Below, in pieces: positions 22,401-32,649 of a stretch of 47,410 nucleotides of DNA. Under the pieces are notes generated by a model, which was not told the origin of the DNA, made no database searches, and worked only from the letters and a program-made list of their open reading frames with translations. The stretch lies in the NCBI GenBank assembly GCA_003427395.1, contig BFEA01000482.1:1043343-1090752 (forward strand). The letters are read 5' to 3'. Source of the stretch: Chara braunii. Taxonomy: Eukaryota; Streptophyta; Charophyceae; Charales; Characeae. The position numbers were made by a program, and so were the translations under genes. How positions within the stretch are numbered: position 1 is the stretch's first letter; every line of letters starts with the position of its first letter.

Positions 22401-23543
22401 TACCTGTGCTCTCGTGGGTCTTTGGTTCGCTGAGGCCCATGCCTAGTGCAGCAACCCGCATATAGGGAGGACCAGTGGACAGAAAAGGGGGGATTTTTGA
22501 GAGGAGAGAGGATTCGGGAGGACGGGGTACAAACATGCCAGGTGTACCCAGCCCACCTTGGTGTCTGTTCGTTGACGAGGGAAGAGATTGCCCGGTTGGT
22601 GGCGAGAGGGGAGGTACCTTTCCGTGTGGACTCAACGAGGGGGAGATTCGGACTGGGAAGACCGGCGCGCAAGGCTTTCCCAGTCTTCACTTGCGATTGA
22701 TCAAGAAGTGGAGTAGAGGGGGACGGGGGAAGGACGTGCAAAGCGTACCCCGCCCTCGGTTGCACGCGCCTGAGATGCGGTCAACGGGAAGAATGAGCAA
22801 TTCGAGAAAAGGGAGTATTGGGAGATATTGTGCCAGGTCCTCACCGTCGACAGCGCAATCTCCATATCGAGGGAGAGAGGGAAGGAGCTCGGGCGTGTGA
22901 GGCGCGAACACAGGCGGTTGAATACGCGGGCACGACACACATGGGCTGACGAGGAGCTGAGCGAGGACGAACGGGGAAATGACAAGCGAGTCCAAGGGAA
23001 GGAAGGTAGTGGCTAGGCGTGCCACACGAACTCAACGCAAGTTCGGTTGGTCTGCGAGGGTGCGTGTAGAACTAAGAGGGAAGACCGGACGCGTGTCGCA
23101 CGCTCGTTGTACGGAGCAACAGAACAGGGAGAAGCAACCCCATCGGAAAGCGAAGAACGATCTCTAACCGACGTGTGGGAAAGCTCGCTGAGTGTGTGGG
23201 GTCGGACCAAGCCAAGTCGAGTCACGCCGAGCTTGGACAGGGCTCGTAGTCTGTGGGTGAGACTGCAGTTGATACACTGCTCGGCCCTATCGTGGGGAAA
23301 GCTCGAAGGCTGGCTATGGGAAGTAGACCTTGACTGCGGTAAGTCTATCTGATACTGTTCCATCCATTCTGAATCAGTCCGTCGCTGCTCTAACCTCGCA
23401 AGCCTTTCTCACGCGAAGCTTGAATCTGGCGCAGAACAGACTACGACGGTCTCGCCTGAAGCTGATTTGTTCACTGCAAGTCTGTTGGAAACACTAGATC
23501 AGGGGGAAGGTGAGACTCACTGCCCCTTTGCGTGTGAGCACGT

Positions 23544-23579
<36 letters not shown>
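23544..23579. repeat. 36-base poly-G run
   Basis: Thirty-six consecutive G, interrupted by no other base. The true length may differ because such runs are hard to sequence. Confidence 0.95.
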
Positions 23580-23580
<1 letters not shown>

Positions 23581-24050
23581 GGTCGACGTCGTAAGAAGAA
23601 GGCTCAAAGACCCAACGAGAAGAGAGTCTAAGAAAAGATAGAAGAGTTCGAGAAGGGTAAAGACAAGTAGATGGGAAGACTAAGTCACGAGTGAAATATC
23701 GTACCTCAACTCGGCGCTGCCCTTTCAGCCGTCATCCGGATATGTGTGTGAATCTGGTGTTCTCTGCTCATGTATCCGAACAAGTAGACCTACTGTTGTT
23801 ACCGGGACTTCGATCGATGGATGAATAGTGAGTTTTGGGGACTTCAGGCAAGAGGGATCCCGACACTCTGTAATCGATCGATCGTCATTGGGGCATATGG
23901 AAACGAAGGGGCTCACTTCCTCTTGAGCAGTTGATCCGCGAGCTCCCGTCGCAACTTCTGCAAAGGGAAGGTTCAGGTATACAGTGAGCGTCTGGCTTGT
24001 TGATCACCACGGCGATATCTGAAAATTTTCGTTGTCGAAGAGATCCATGC

Positions 24051-24175
24051 TTTCTCTGTTAATGAGCAGAACATCAACCCACATTTTCTCTGTTAATAAC
24101 TAGTTCATGTGTTCTCTGCTAATGAGCAGCTCACGCGTTTCTCTACTGATGAGTGGTTCGTGCGTTATGAGTTAG
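24051..24175. repeat. diverged tandem repeat, four units of about 27-34 bp
   Basis: TTTCTCTGTTAATGAGCAG-like units start at about 24051, 24084, 24111 and 24138, each followed by a TTCATGYG-like tail. Confidence 0.7.
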
Positions 24176-24823
24176 TGGGCAGTTCATGCATATCCTGTTA
24201 ACTAGTGGTCTGAGAGGTTATGGCTGGATGATCGGTGAGTTACTGAGTGCTGGGGAAAGGGACATTGGAACTCGAAATTTAATTACGAGTTAATTCATTT
24301 CAGCGTGCATCTGACGACTCGGGGCAAAAATCGACAAGGGAGAGAGACTAGATAGGGGGAAGGAGGTCAAAACGAGGGGCAATCCCCCGAACGTGCATCG
24401 GTTTCACGCGACCGAAGGGGCAACGGTGATCATCTATCGTTTGTTTGTATTCTCTTTTTTTTTTCCTTTCTTTTCTTTCTTCTTTTCTCTCTATATTTTT
24501 CCTTTCCCCTCGCGTTTGATTAACCCTCTCTTCTTATGGTTACTCTGCTCTCTGCTCCCATGATGACAGTGGGTAAACAGCCAAGTGATAAGCCTCGAAC
24601 CGGCGAGGCAGGACTCTCTGTTTGGCTACTGTAGCACTGAGTTCTCCTCGAACGTTGCGGGATCATTCCTCGAAAAACAAAGAAAGGAACTCATTGTTGA
24701 CATGAACCTCATGTCTATGCAACAACGAAGGCTAACCCCGATTGAAAAGTTCCACTAAATACAAACGTGTGAGTTCACACCCGCTTGGATCGGAAAAGCT
24801 CTTGTTTCGCTCCCTCTAAGTCA

Positions 24824-24951
24824 AGGAAGAAACGAGGGAGGGTGAAGTATTAAAAATAAAACAAGACAGGTAGAGTGTGAAGCGGCGAGGAAGAAACGAG
24901 GGAGGGTGAAGTATTAAAAATAAAACAAAACAGGTAGAGTGTGAAGCGTCG
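24824..24951. repeat. 64-bp tandem duplication
   Basis: Units 24824-24887 and 24888-24951 are nearly identical, starting AGGAAGAAACGAGGGAGGG. They lie about 110 bases before the LTR end. Confidence 0.92.
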
Positions 24952-25062
24952 ATTGCCACCACTCGCTGAGGACCTCGGAAGCGGGCGCAGTGAGTGACAA
25001 GCGTTGTTGCCCATGGCTTCGGCTAGCGGTCGGTAACCCCTCCCCGGGTTTCCTCACAACAT

Positions 25063-25080
25063 TGGCGCCGTTGCCGGGGA
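25063..25080 (+). promoter_or_regulatory. primer binding site, tRNA-Asp
   Basis: TGGCGCCGTTGCCGGGGA is the exact 18-base complement of the 3' end of plant tRNA-Asp including CCA. Tat/Ogre/Athila-type Ty3 elements often use this tRNA. It defines a plus-strand retroelement whose internal region starts here. Confidence 0.9.
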
Positions 25081-25713
25081 AGGGATTGCACCCCCAAGGC
25101 CGCGGCCTTCCCCAATCAACGGCGGTGTGCGGGCTGATTAGTTCAGGCACTAATTAGCTCGTTTCCTTGATTGGTTTCATTTTTTGATATTTTTTGAATT
25201 AGTTTTTTTTTTAATATCTCCCGATCCGCGCGTTTTTGCGCGGACCGCACCGGGGTCAAAGTTCATCCTCTCGACGAGGCGAACATTTTGAGACCCTTTT
25301 CGGTAAATCCTAACGGCTAAATTTTTGGGAAAATTAATTTTTTTTAATTTTTATAATTATTAATTCAGAATTTTCTATTTTCTTTTCTTTTATTAAATAC
25401 TAAGAAAGGAAGCAAAATCCGGGGGGGGACACCCGGGAGCAAAGTTGTCCGAAATATTTTTCCGGACATTTTGAGACATTGGTCGGGAAAAACGGACATC
25501 ACCTCGAGGAACGACAAGGTCAAACAGATAGAAAAAAGAGAAGGAAAAAAAAAAAAAAAATGATTTTTTTTGTAATTTAGTTTAAATAAAGGAAAAAGAA
25601 ATAAAAAAATATAACCCGATAAGTTTTCCTTTTGAACTTGACAGGATCGAACCAAAATTTTCTTACGGTAATCGGGGGTTTGTGGTGGGCGTGCGAGCAC
25701 GCGCAAGATCCTA

Positions 25714-25753
25714 AAACCCTAATTAGATAAACCCTAATTAGGGGAAACCCTAA
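25714..25753. repeat. three AAACCCTAA telo-box-like motifs
   Basis: AAACCCTAA at 25714-25722, 25729-25737 and 25745-25753, each followed by TTAG. The core equals the plant telo-box and telomere unit. Confidence 0.75.
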
Positions 25754-25942
25754 TTAGGGGCTTAGGAGGCGAGTGCAACTTCTAATATTATAGTGAAACT
25801 GAATTTAGAAGGTACTCATAAAAGCTTTAAATCTTGTACTTTTCCACAATTTTAAATATTTTATTGACAAAAATTATAAAAAAATAATTAAAATAACGTT
25901 TTTTTTATTTTTAATTGTTTAAAATTGCTCCACCGACTCTTT

Positions 25943-26015
25943 TGGCAATGGATTAAGGGACGATTGTCCCAAACCCCATCCCCACGGGGAGTAGGGGAAC
26001 TGCTGCTAAAAATTT
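25943..26015 (+). repeat. leader hairpin repeat, copy 1 (worn)
   Basis: Shares CAAACCCCATCCCCACGGGG and the trailing CTGCTGC...AATTTT with copies 2 and 3. The outer stem is degraded. Confidence 0.55.
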
Positions 26016-26127
26016 TCGGATTTTCTATTTTTATCTGAATTTTTGTAAATTAATTGACAAAAATGATTAAAAATCCAGTAAAAATTGGGAAACCATTTTT
26101 TCATTATTTCTTATAATTTTTCCCCAT

Positions 26128-26199
26128 CGGTAGCGTTTGTTGTGGGCTTCGCCTGAACCCCATCCCAACGGGGGGAGGCGAAATGCTGCCGAAATTTTG
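26128..26199 (+). repeat. leader hairpin repeat, copy 2
   Basis: Outer stem CGGTAGC with GCTGCCG, inner stem TTCGCCT with AGGCGAA, then CCCC with GGGG around ATCCCAAC. Confidence 0.7.
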
Positions 26200-26879
26200 A
26201 AAAACTTGCCAAAATTATTCGGATCACAAATAAATCAAGAAACTCGGCATAGTAGGGTGAAAACCTACCCCTAGCAAGGGAAAAATAGAAAGAATAATTA
26301 TTTCGATTTTTTTTACATAATTAAATTTAGGTAAATTATAGAAAATTCTAGAAAAGACGGGGATAAGAGAGAAAGACCAACCAGGGATTACCGGGAGTAA
26401 CTAAATCGAGTCCCCTAAAGGTTGGAAAAGAAAAAGGGATTTTCTCAAAATTTTATTATATTTAGTTGAATTAATTAAAGATAAATTTACTAAAATCCTT
26501 AGGAGAAGGGTAGAAAACAAGGGAGGCTTGACTCTAACCTCCCCATATATTCTCCATTCGAATCTCTAACACTGAAGCAGAGACACCCCAATTTTGGAGT
26601 TATCTTTGAAATTTTTCCTAATTTAAGTTCGTAAAATCCTTAAAAATTTATAAACGACTTAAGAAATCAGGTAAAGAGTGGAAACCTGATATTTTGTAGT
26701 TGCTTTAGCTAGTTGTAGCCCTTATGAGACGCCTGCGCGCACGGGAGCACACTAGGAAGAATTCCCTCGAATACTGCACGTGCCTTCTATTCGAGGAAAG
26801 TCGAACAGAGGGCTCGTTAGCCCAATTCGAGCCCGGAATTCTGCACTGTAGTTATCTGGGCACATATAGGACATACGAA

Positions 26880-26950
26880 GGCAGCGTTTGTTCAGGGATC
26901 GCCTCCCAAACCCCATCCCTACGGGGGGAGGCGAAGCGCTGCCGAAATTT
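26880..26950 (+). repeat. leader hairpin repeat, copy 3
   Basis: Outer stem GGCAGCG with CGCTGCC and inner stem TCGCCTCC with GGAGGCGA around CCCCATCCCTACGGGG. The same architecture as copy 2. Confidence 0.7.
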
Positions 26951-27032
26951 TCCCAAGAATATAGATATTACTTGCACCCACACTCCATTTCTAGATACTA
27001 TAGGATCGCTCCTATGTATACCAGCTAGTCAG

Positions 27033-28121
27033 ATGTTGCAATCCGAGGCTATAGAGGTGTACGACGTCGACCGTGCATGGTAGAGAGAGCCCCCGGAGCT
27101 CATAGAGGGTGGCTTGGTAGAGTTTACACTCCCCGGGCGGCCTATCGAGTGGCTCGACAGGGAATCCCGGTGGAGGTCTGTCTTTCTGGCCTTTGATGTT
27201 TGGTTGTGGACACACAGAGAACACCTGAGGGGAGAGTACGGAGGTCAGACACGCGGAGTAGTGAGGGCTTACCTTTATCTAGGGGAGGAAGCAGCCAAGG
27301 AGGTTGCTTTGAGTCTTGCGACCTGGGGGACGAGCACAATCATCGATAGAGCCCAGTGTTATATGCAGCAGGAGGTTGACGAGTTTCGCGCGGACGACGG
27401 ACAAGACCCGTTGACATTATTTCACGAGCAGCCTCCTCTCGATATCACAGACGATCTCTAGATAGCGCGAGACACCTTCTTTCCTTACTCGGGGACCTGT
27501 CTGAGGGCGATCCTCCCCACTTTTGTGGTAGACTCGATTTTCTGAGGAGTAGGAGGTATAGTGGAGACTTACCTCGCGTATAGAGAGCTTGAGATATTCG
27601 TTTGGGGGAGTTTGGACGAGTATTACATATACTACTCCCTCGCGACAGGGGGCCTCAGCTAGGGAGACGAGAGGGTTCCGCTGATACAGTTGATCCGCTC
27701 GTTAGGGGACGACTGCCAGAGAGGGGTACCACCACCCTCGTACGTTTGGGATTGGTTGGATCGTGAGCTCCGGACAGGGCCGGAATACATCACTTGTATA
27801 CGGAGGCTCTTCTCGGAGGATTGGGGGAGCCTGTGGAGCGAGGACCTCGGAGGACCCCTGATCCGCGATTATCAGCTGACACGTTACTATCAGGCGATCG
27901 GACTTCGCCCATATCGCGTGGAGGACGAGCAGGACGACGAGGAGTGGGTCGACGACGACGACGAGGAGGCCTGGGAGCCAGATTGGATTGACTCTGGGAG
28001 CGAGGGTGTTGAGTCGGAGGCGGAGATTGACGACACTGATGCACACTTTCCCAAGATAGGAGTTGCCGTCAGGGTAAAGGTGTTGGAGTGTGAGGGATCG
28101 CTGCGACACGGAAGCTGTTGA
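27033..28121 (+). pseudogene. family X ORF, copy 1 (unknown, acidic C-terminus)
   Basis: One frame from ATG 27033 to TGA 28121, about 360 codons, broken by TAG 27081, TAG 27459, TGA near 27543 and TAG near 27660. It matches copy 2 without gaps from the ATG through SRW (codon 47) and then through DVWLW, a FPY motif and LRAILPTFV. The C-terminus is strongly acidic (EDEQDDEEWVDDDDEEAWE). I recognise no family. It has no signal peptide, membrane span or zinc motif. It is the first coding block after the retroelement leader. Confidence 0.6.
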
Positions 28122-28198
28122 TTGGGAGAGTCACCCCGACAATAGTACGAGTGAGAGGTGACTCCTAGTATTAGGACGGTTGGCAGAGGAGAGATCTG

Positions 28199-29311
28199 AT
28201 GATAGAGCAGACGGACGGGATCGAGCTTCAAATCGACAGTGCTGGATAGCTTAGACCGCTCGAGACAGTACCGCCAGGCAGGGTGGCGCTAGATCTGCCG
28301 GCCAGGGGAGTTTCTGCGGATGGGATAAAGAGTAGGTGGTCATCTACGGTGCTCGGCCCAGACGTACACCTGTGGGCGTACGTCATCGAGACTTTCGAGC
28401 TGGATGGACAGAGGTGGCAACGACCTGGCCCGACGAGTATAGAGGTGGTAGGGCACATCTACTACTCGCCAGAGGTGCTAGCCACGGTCTACTTTCACAG
28501 GCTCGTGCACGATCATTGGCGTGAGGAGCAGACGGCGAGGAGGATCTTATCGGCTCGAGGGGAGTCCGCACGCGGCGAGGTAGAGCGACTGCACGGGGAG
28601 GTTCGGAGTGTGACGACGACCATCCGGATCGGGGGACTTTTCCCATATCCTATCAGTCGGTTGCGCGTGATACTCCCAGACTTTGTGGCGGAGGAGCTTT
28701 GGGGTCTTAGACGCTTGGGCAAGATCTACTTTGTTGCGCTCGATTTAGACGGTCTCTGCAGGGGATACACTGATAGGGACTGGGTCCTTTATGCACAGTT
28801 TGTGGCGGGACCACTTGTCGGCGAGCGAGGACTCAAGTTGATCGAGTTTCTACGGGCCATTGTACCAACTGGGAGTCCTGATCTATACTCTCTGTACCAG
28901 CCCCTAGGCTTTTGGACGTTGCTAGAGAGAGAGGCACAAAGGCCTACAGATTATTTAGCGGGAGTTGGTCAGCTGTTAACTGAGACTCGCAAGGAGAGGC
29001 CGAGCGACCTCATCTCGACCTGGGAGATTGAGGAGAATTATCAGCGAGTGTACCCAGAGGCTGACGATCTTGGGTGGTACGCCGAGGATCGAGAGTGGGA
29101 GGACTTCAATGACATAGATCCTTAGGGCGATCGGGACCAGGGCTGGGGAGATCTGGCGTTGGTTGATCGCGAGGAGCAGATAGGTAGAGGGGTGCAGTTG
29201 GAGGACGGCTGGGGCCACCTTCCCCACGCAGAGGGACATGACGCTATCCCTTGGGGACAGGGGGTAGATGAGGTCAGAGACATGGATATGGCAGACGCCG
29301 AGAGGGATTAG
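28199..29311 (+). pseudogene. family X ORF, copy 2 (unknown)
   Basis: Starts at ATG 28199 with 16 codons, then TAG 28247-28249, the same codon position as in copy 1. It runs open to TAG 29123-29125 and stays open for 61 more codons to TAG 29309-29311. Shared landmarks with copy 1 are SRW, DVHLW, FPY and LRVILPDFV. The tail is acidic and tryptophan-rich (DLGWYAEDREWEDFNDIDP, then WGDLALVDREEQ). Its 281-codon uninterrupted core (28283-29125) is the best-preserved ORF of the element. Function unknown. Confidence 0.65.
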
Positions 29312-29389
29312 TGCAGGCCGATGAGTTTGAGAGAGCTGGAAGGAAAGAAATAGAGGTGGATGGAGTGATGAGGAGTGATGTAGGGTGGG

Positions 29390-30038
29390 TTTCGATGTGC
29401 CACTCCCGATTCGGTTGGAGGAGATAGCTAGCGTGCCGATCCATCACTCCGGTACTTGGTTGGCGGAAGGAGTTTTCTTGTGGACGGTGATTACAGAGGA
29501 TAGAGGTTCAATATTCCCCGATGACTGGAAGGGATAGGTCATCTTGTGTTTAACAAAACACAAGATATAGAGATAGGGTTGACGCTTGCTGGCGTAAGCC
29601 GAAGTTGGTGGAGATACGAGGTTTTAGCGGAGTTGATAGTGAGACAGAGACTGACATCCATTGCGAGACAGACCTTTCACCACCCGAGTCGTGATCGGTC
29701 CTCCTCACTTGATTTACCATCCAGTAGAGAGCTGGCGGATGGTTCTGCCTACGTTTGTCATAGAACAAACTTACAGAAGCATGGACTGTTTGACAAGAGG
29801 GGTTAACCACACGCTGTGTGCACTCTGGTTGGGACTAGCGCCTCGATTCCGAGAGGCATATTACGCGGTCTGCGTGGGGTGGGGACCATCGGATGAGGAG
29901 ACGCGGAGAGACTTGATCGATGCCACCTGTTGGGTAGACTGTTTGAGGCCTGTGGACCCGATCTACTATTGTCGTAGACACGTAAACGATAAGTACATAG
30001 GGTTGGAGGACTTAAGGTACTTGTTTGGACATAGTTAG
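29390..30038 (+). pseudogene. family X ORF, copy 3 (decayed)
   Basis: The C-terminal two-thirds are open at 29661-30038, with YHPVESWRMVLPTFVIEQ, which aligns with LRAILPTFV and LRVILPDFV of copies 1 and 2. The N-terminal part (29398-29536) reads VPLPIRLEEIA ... GTWLAEGVFLWTVITE, matching the SRW...DV-LW block, then hits a TAG and needs frame changes. Third tandem member of the family. Confidence 0.5.
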
Positions 30039-30046
30039 TAGGAGAC

Positions 30047-30328
30047 ATGCCAGGTCGGGTAACTACGGGAATTAATATGAGCAGGCAATTAGTGAACAAG
30101 TGTTTCACGATTACTGTCCTGCTCAGAACGCACTTACATGACGATCTGACAAAGCATGAGAGTTTCCTGCAGGTTAGGGAGTTCATTCATGAATACAGGC
30201 CATGAGTTCTTGAATGCGTGACCTTCCAAACCAAGATATCGTATGAAGTGATGGTGTGGTCAGCTGGGTACTTACGCGCGGAATTGTTCTTTGATGAGAC
30301 GGTAGCAGAAGCTAGGGGTAGGGTATGA
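30047..30328 (+). pseudogene. unknown small ORF, possible distant family Z member
   Basis: ATG 30047, 52 codons, TGA, then open to TGA at 30326-30328. The second half (ECVTFQTKISYEVMVW) resembles the VMTVRF ... YDVRIY core of family Z, weakly. I do not recognise it otherwise. Confidence 0.35.
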
Positions 30329-30420
30329 ATCGATTTACCTTGTCATGACAGAGCACGAGCAGCAACTATACTGATATAGCCCTCGAGCTTTGTATTCGCT
30401 CCGGTGGGACCGCAGAGGGT

Positions 30421-30688
30421 CTGACTCCTAGAGAAGTGTGAGCGAGAGGAATCCCCGAGTAGCTACTAGAGGAGGTGAGACGAGCCGCCTCTCTTCTCTG
30501 CGACAACTTCCGTATGCTCGAGTTGTCTTGACAACGAGATTCTACAGATTCTCTTGAGGGTGAGCGTTGAAGAGGAACTGTCGGACAGTGAGTTCAAAGA
30601 ACTTGTTGAGGACGTCATACGGGAGCAGAGATTAGGAGCACTGAAGGAATTGACAATACAGAGTTGGGTGGTATATGAGGTGATTTAA
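30421..30688 (+). pseudogene. family Y ORF, copy 1 (decayed)
   Basis: Reads LTPREV, stop, then LLEEVRRAASLLCDN, a frame change near 30530 and EEELSDSEFKELVEDVIREQ to TAA at 30688. It aligns with 31370-31625, including the nucleotide string CCTAGAGAAGT. Acidic and helical; function unknown. Confidence 0.45.
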
Positions 30689-30770
30689 CGCAAAGTGCGC
30701 TTGGAGATAGTTCGAGACGAGACGCCCACAGAAGCTCAGAGTAATATGTGAGGGAGATGGGTAGTAGGCG

Positions 30771-31118
30771 ATGGATGGTCTAGAAGGAAGGAAAAAGAGG
30801 GTCGACGACCGAGTTACTAAGCCAGTGGTAAGACAGGTTAAGGAACTCGGTACCAAGATCCAAGATTGTGCACCGAGCAAGAGTGAGAGCGAGTTGCGAA
30901 GAATAGAAGCAGCAACAAAAGCATTAGAGAGGTTTTTCAGAGAGGATAGAGAATTCTTTGTAAGATGGCGTCTTGGCTTTCTGGAGAGCGTAAAGGAGAG
31001 AGTTTGTAGCAACGAGGAGCAAGAAGACTCGCTTGAGTCGACAAGAAGGACAGGTGGGTTATCGGAGGCTGCAGCGTCTAAAGAAAAGGCGAAGGGTGAA
31101 GGAACGTCAGAACAATGA
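30771..31118 (+). CDS. unknown 115-codon charged ORF
   Basis: Open from ATG 30771 to TGA 31118. Lysine, arginine and glutamate rich, probably helical (ELRRIEAATKALERFFRED, WRLGFLESVKERV), with a serine/glutamate tail. No motif recognised. It lies between the two family Y copies. Confidence 0.4.
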   Translation: MDGLEGRKKRVDDRVTKPVVRQVKELGTKIQDCAPSKSESELRRIEAATKALERFFREDREFFVRWRLGFLESVKERVCSNEEQEDSLESTRRTGGLSEAAASKEKAKGEGTSEQ

Positions 31119-31127
31119 TAGAAGACG

Positions 31128-31280
31128 ATGAGTTTTGAAAAATATGGCATGCGCATAGTAGGAAGGGCAAACGGGCCCATCGCTTGTGTGGTGATACAAT
31201 TGTTTCACATAGAGAGACTCAGCGTAATCGAAGAAGCGGAGTGTACTCGACGAGTTGTACGGAAGGCGCGAGTGACTTGA
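31128..31280 (+). CDS. unknown 50-codon ORF
   Basis: ATG 31128, MSFEKYGMRIVGRANGPIA..., ending in an arginine-rich tail at TGA 31280. It ends six bases before the next ORF. It is too short to judge; included because it fits the tight ORF series. Confidence 0.25.
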   Translation: MSFEKYGMRIVGRANGPIACVVIQLFHIERLSVIEEAECTRRVVRKARVT

Positions 31281-31286
31281 CTTTGG

Positions 31287-31625
31287 GTGGGAGAAGGAAG
31301 CGCGCGCCTGATCAACTACTCATTGTGCGTGTCTCCCTTCGGTGATCGACCCTTGAGTAGGGCGTGGTGTGAGACCCCTAGAGAAGTTGAGATACTCCCG
31401 AGAAGCGAAGCGAAGGAAGCTGGAGATTTAGCAGAGGTCATAGGGGAGAGTTTCGTTCTTAGAGTGCTCCAAGCGCACAACTGGTACTGGAACGAGTACC
31501 TTCAGACTTTTGCAGACATTGAAGATTTCGGCGATATAGACGACTTTGAGACGTTCTACGAACTCTTAGAGGAATCCACAGACATAATTCTTTGGGCATT
31601 AGCTCTAATCATGGATGAATGCTAG
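31287..31625 (+). CDS. family Y ORF, copy 2
   Basis: 112 codons, uninterrupted, beginning with GTG or TTG-type codons rather than a clear ATG, so the true start may differ. Landmarks are ETPREVEIL, NWYWNEYLQTF and DDFETFYELLEES. The C-terminal half is acidic and aligns with copy 1. No known family. Confidence 0.5.
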   Translation: MGEGSARLINYSLCVSPFGDRPLSRAWCETPREVEILPRSEAKEAGDLAEVIGESFVLRVLQAHNWYWNEYLQTFADIEDFGDIDDFETFYELLEESTDIILWALALIMDEC

Positions 31626-31649
31626 GTGATTCATGGAGACGGGTAAGAA

Positions 31650-32053
31650 ATGCCACTACCGGAGGCGGAACTAGCAAAGAGGAGACGAAGATTTGGAGCT
31701 TGGAGCGGTCCTTATGAGCCTGAGCACGAGAGAGTACTTAGGGAATTAAGCGCGATGGCAGACGTGAAGTCTTCCCATACGAATTGATTAAGTATCAAGT
31801 ACAGAACAGTGGGATTGAATGTAATCAATACTATATTATGACCGTACGGTTTTGTGATTTAGGAGTACACCACGTTGGTATATACCTGCCCAGAGAGAGG
31901 GAGGAGTTTTGCATATACAGTAGAACTTACAGAAGGGCAGTGTGGGCATTAAGAGAAGAGGAGAAGAGGTTAGAAGGATTGGGGAAGATTGTCGAGGCCT
32001 GTTACGACATCACGATCTTTGACGGCCTGCCTAGGCCACTTGTCCCATATTGA
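31650..32053 (+). pseudogene. family Z ORF, copy 1
   Basis: ATG 31650 begins AELAKRRRRFGAW. A frame change near 31760-31780 leads to FPYELIKYQVQNSG, YIMTVRF, VGIYLPRERE, a helical RRAVWALREEEKRLEGLG and FDGLPRP, ending TGA 32053. It aligns block by block with the ORF at 32156-32649. Function unknown. Confidence 0.55.
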
Positions 32054-32155
32054 GGACTGGAGCAAAATGGATGGGAGGCGGTAGTGGATTTCGCTCAAAC
32101 AGTCCAGACTGAGGGTAAGCTCAAGAAGACAACTAGAGACGAATAGAATGAAGGA

Positions 32156-32649
32156 ATGAGCGGAGAAACGACTGTCTCTGAGAGAGAATTGCGGTCTAGA
32201 AGGGAGAAATTTCTTGCTGGAAACCGGCCATCTGAGGTGAGATTTGCGACTATCTTCAGTCTTTAAGTTCGATAGGGAAGAGAGAAGCGATTCCGTATGA
32301 GGTAGAGAGATACGACTTTGTGGACAGCGGATGGGAGGAGATACGTATGTATGTGATGACTGTTAGGTTTATCCATTTAGACGTATATGATGTGAGGATC
32401 TACTTACCTGCGGAGAGAGGAATAGACTTTGTCTACGGTCGTTGTTGGGAGCGAGCAAAAGAGGTCGTCGAAGCTGAGCGAGATAGGTTATTAGCTCTAG
32501 GGAAAGACGTTAACGGGAACACACAGATGACGGGCTTTGAGGGACTTCCTAAACCCCCAACTTCGTGTCAGATCGCGCGAGAAAGGAACTTAGAAACTGC
32601 GATTGAACTCGCTTTGAGGCGTCAAGCGATGGATGGCCAGAGGCGGTGA
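32156..32649 (+). pseudogene. family Z ORF, copy 2
   Basis: ATG 32156 begins with SERELRSRREKF. A stop and frame change near 32260 lead to IPYEVERYDFVDSG, YVMTVRF, VRIYLPAERG, ERAKEVVEAERDRLLALG and FEGLPKP, ending TGA 32649. Order and spacing of blocks equal those of copy 1, including a frame break at nearly the same place. Confidence 0.55.

Larger units (their letters stand above)
19465..25061 (+). repeat. putative very long 5' LTR of a second LTR retroelement
   Basis: The right edge is firm: a tRNA-Asp primer binding site starts two bases after ...CACAACA (25061). The left edge is inferred from TGTTAGAC at 19465, which interrupts a LINE ORF and pairs with the right end as TGTT...AACA. That gives about 5.6 kb, within the range of Ogre/Tat-type LTRs. 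The block has no convincing gene. It holds an AT-rich patch (21050-21400), a G/T-rich patch built on GGTTCGGTATTG-like words (21540-22150), a poly-G run and short tandem repeats. The matching 3' LTR is not in the window, so length and left edge are unproven. Confidence 0.45.
25081..27032 (+). other. untranslated leader of the second LTR element
   Basis: About 1.95 kb, AT-rich, without a convincing gene, between the PBS and the first recognisable ORF. It contains three telo-box-like motifs (25714-25753) and a GC-rich hairpin repeated three times. The frame 26724-27032 is open and joins the next ORF in frame, but I cannot assign it. Confidence 0.6.

Noticed and set aside
24140-24165. Second hammerhead core (CTGATGAGTGG)
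   Set aside because: No stem II and no GAAAC follow; it is part of the short tandem repeat.
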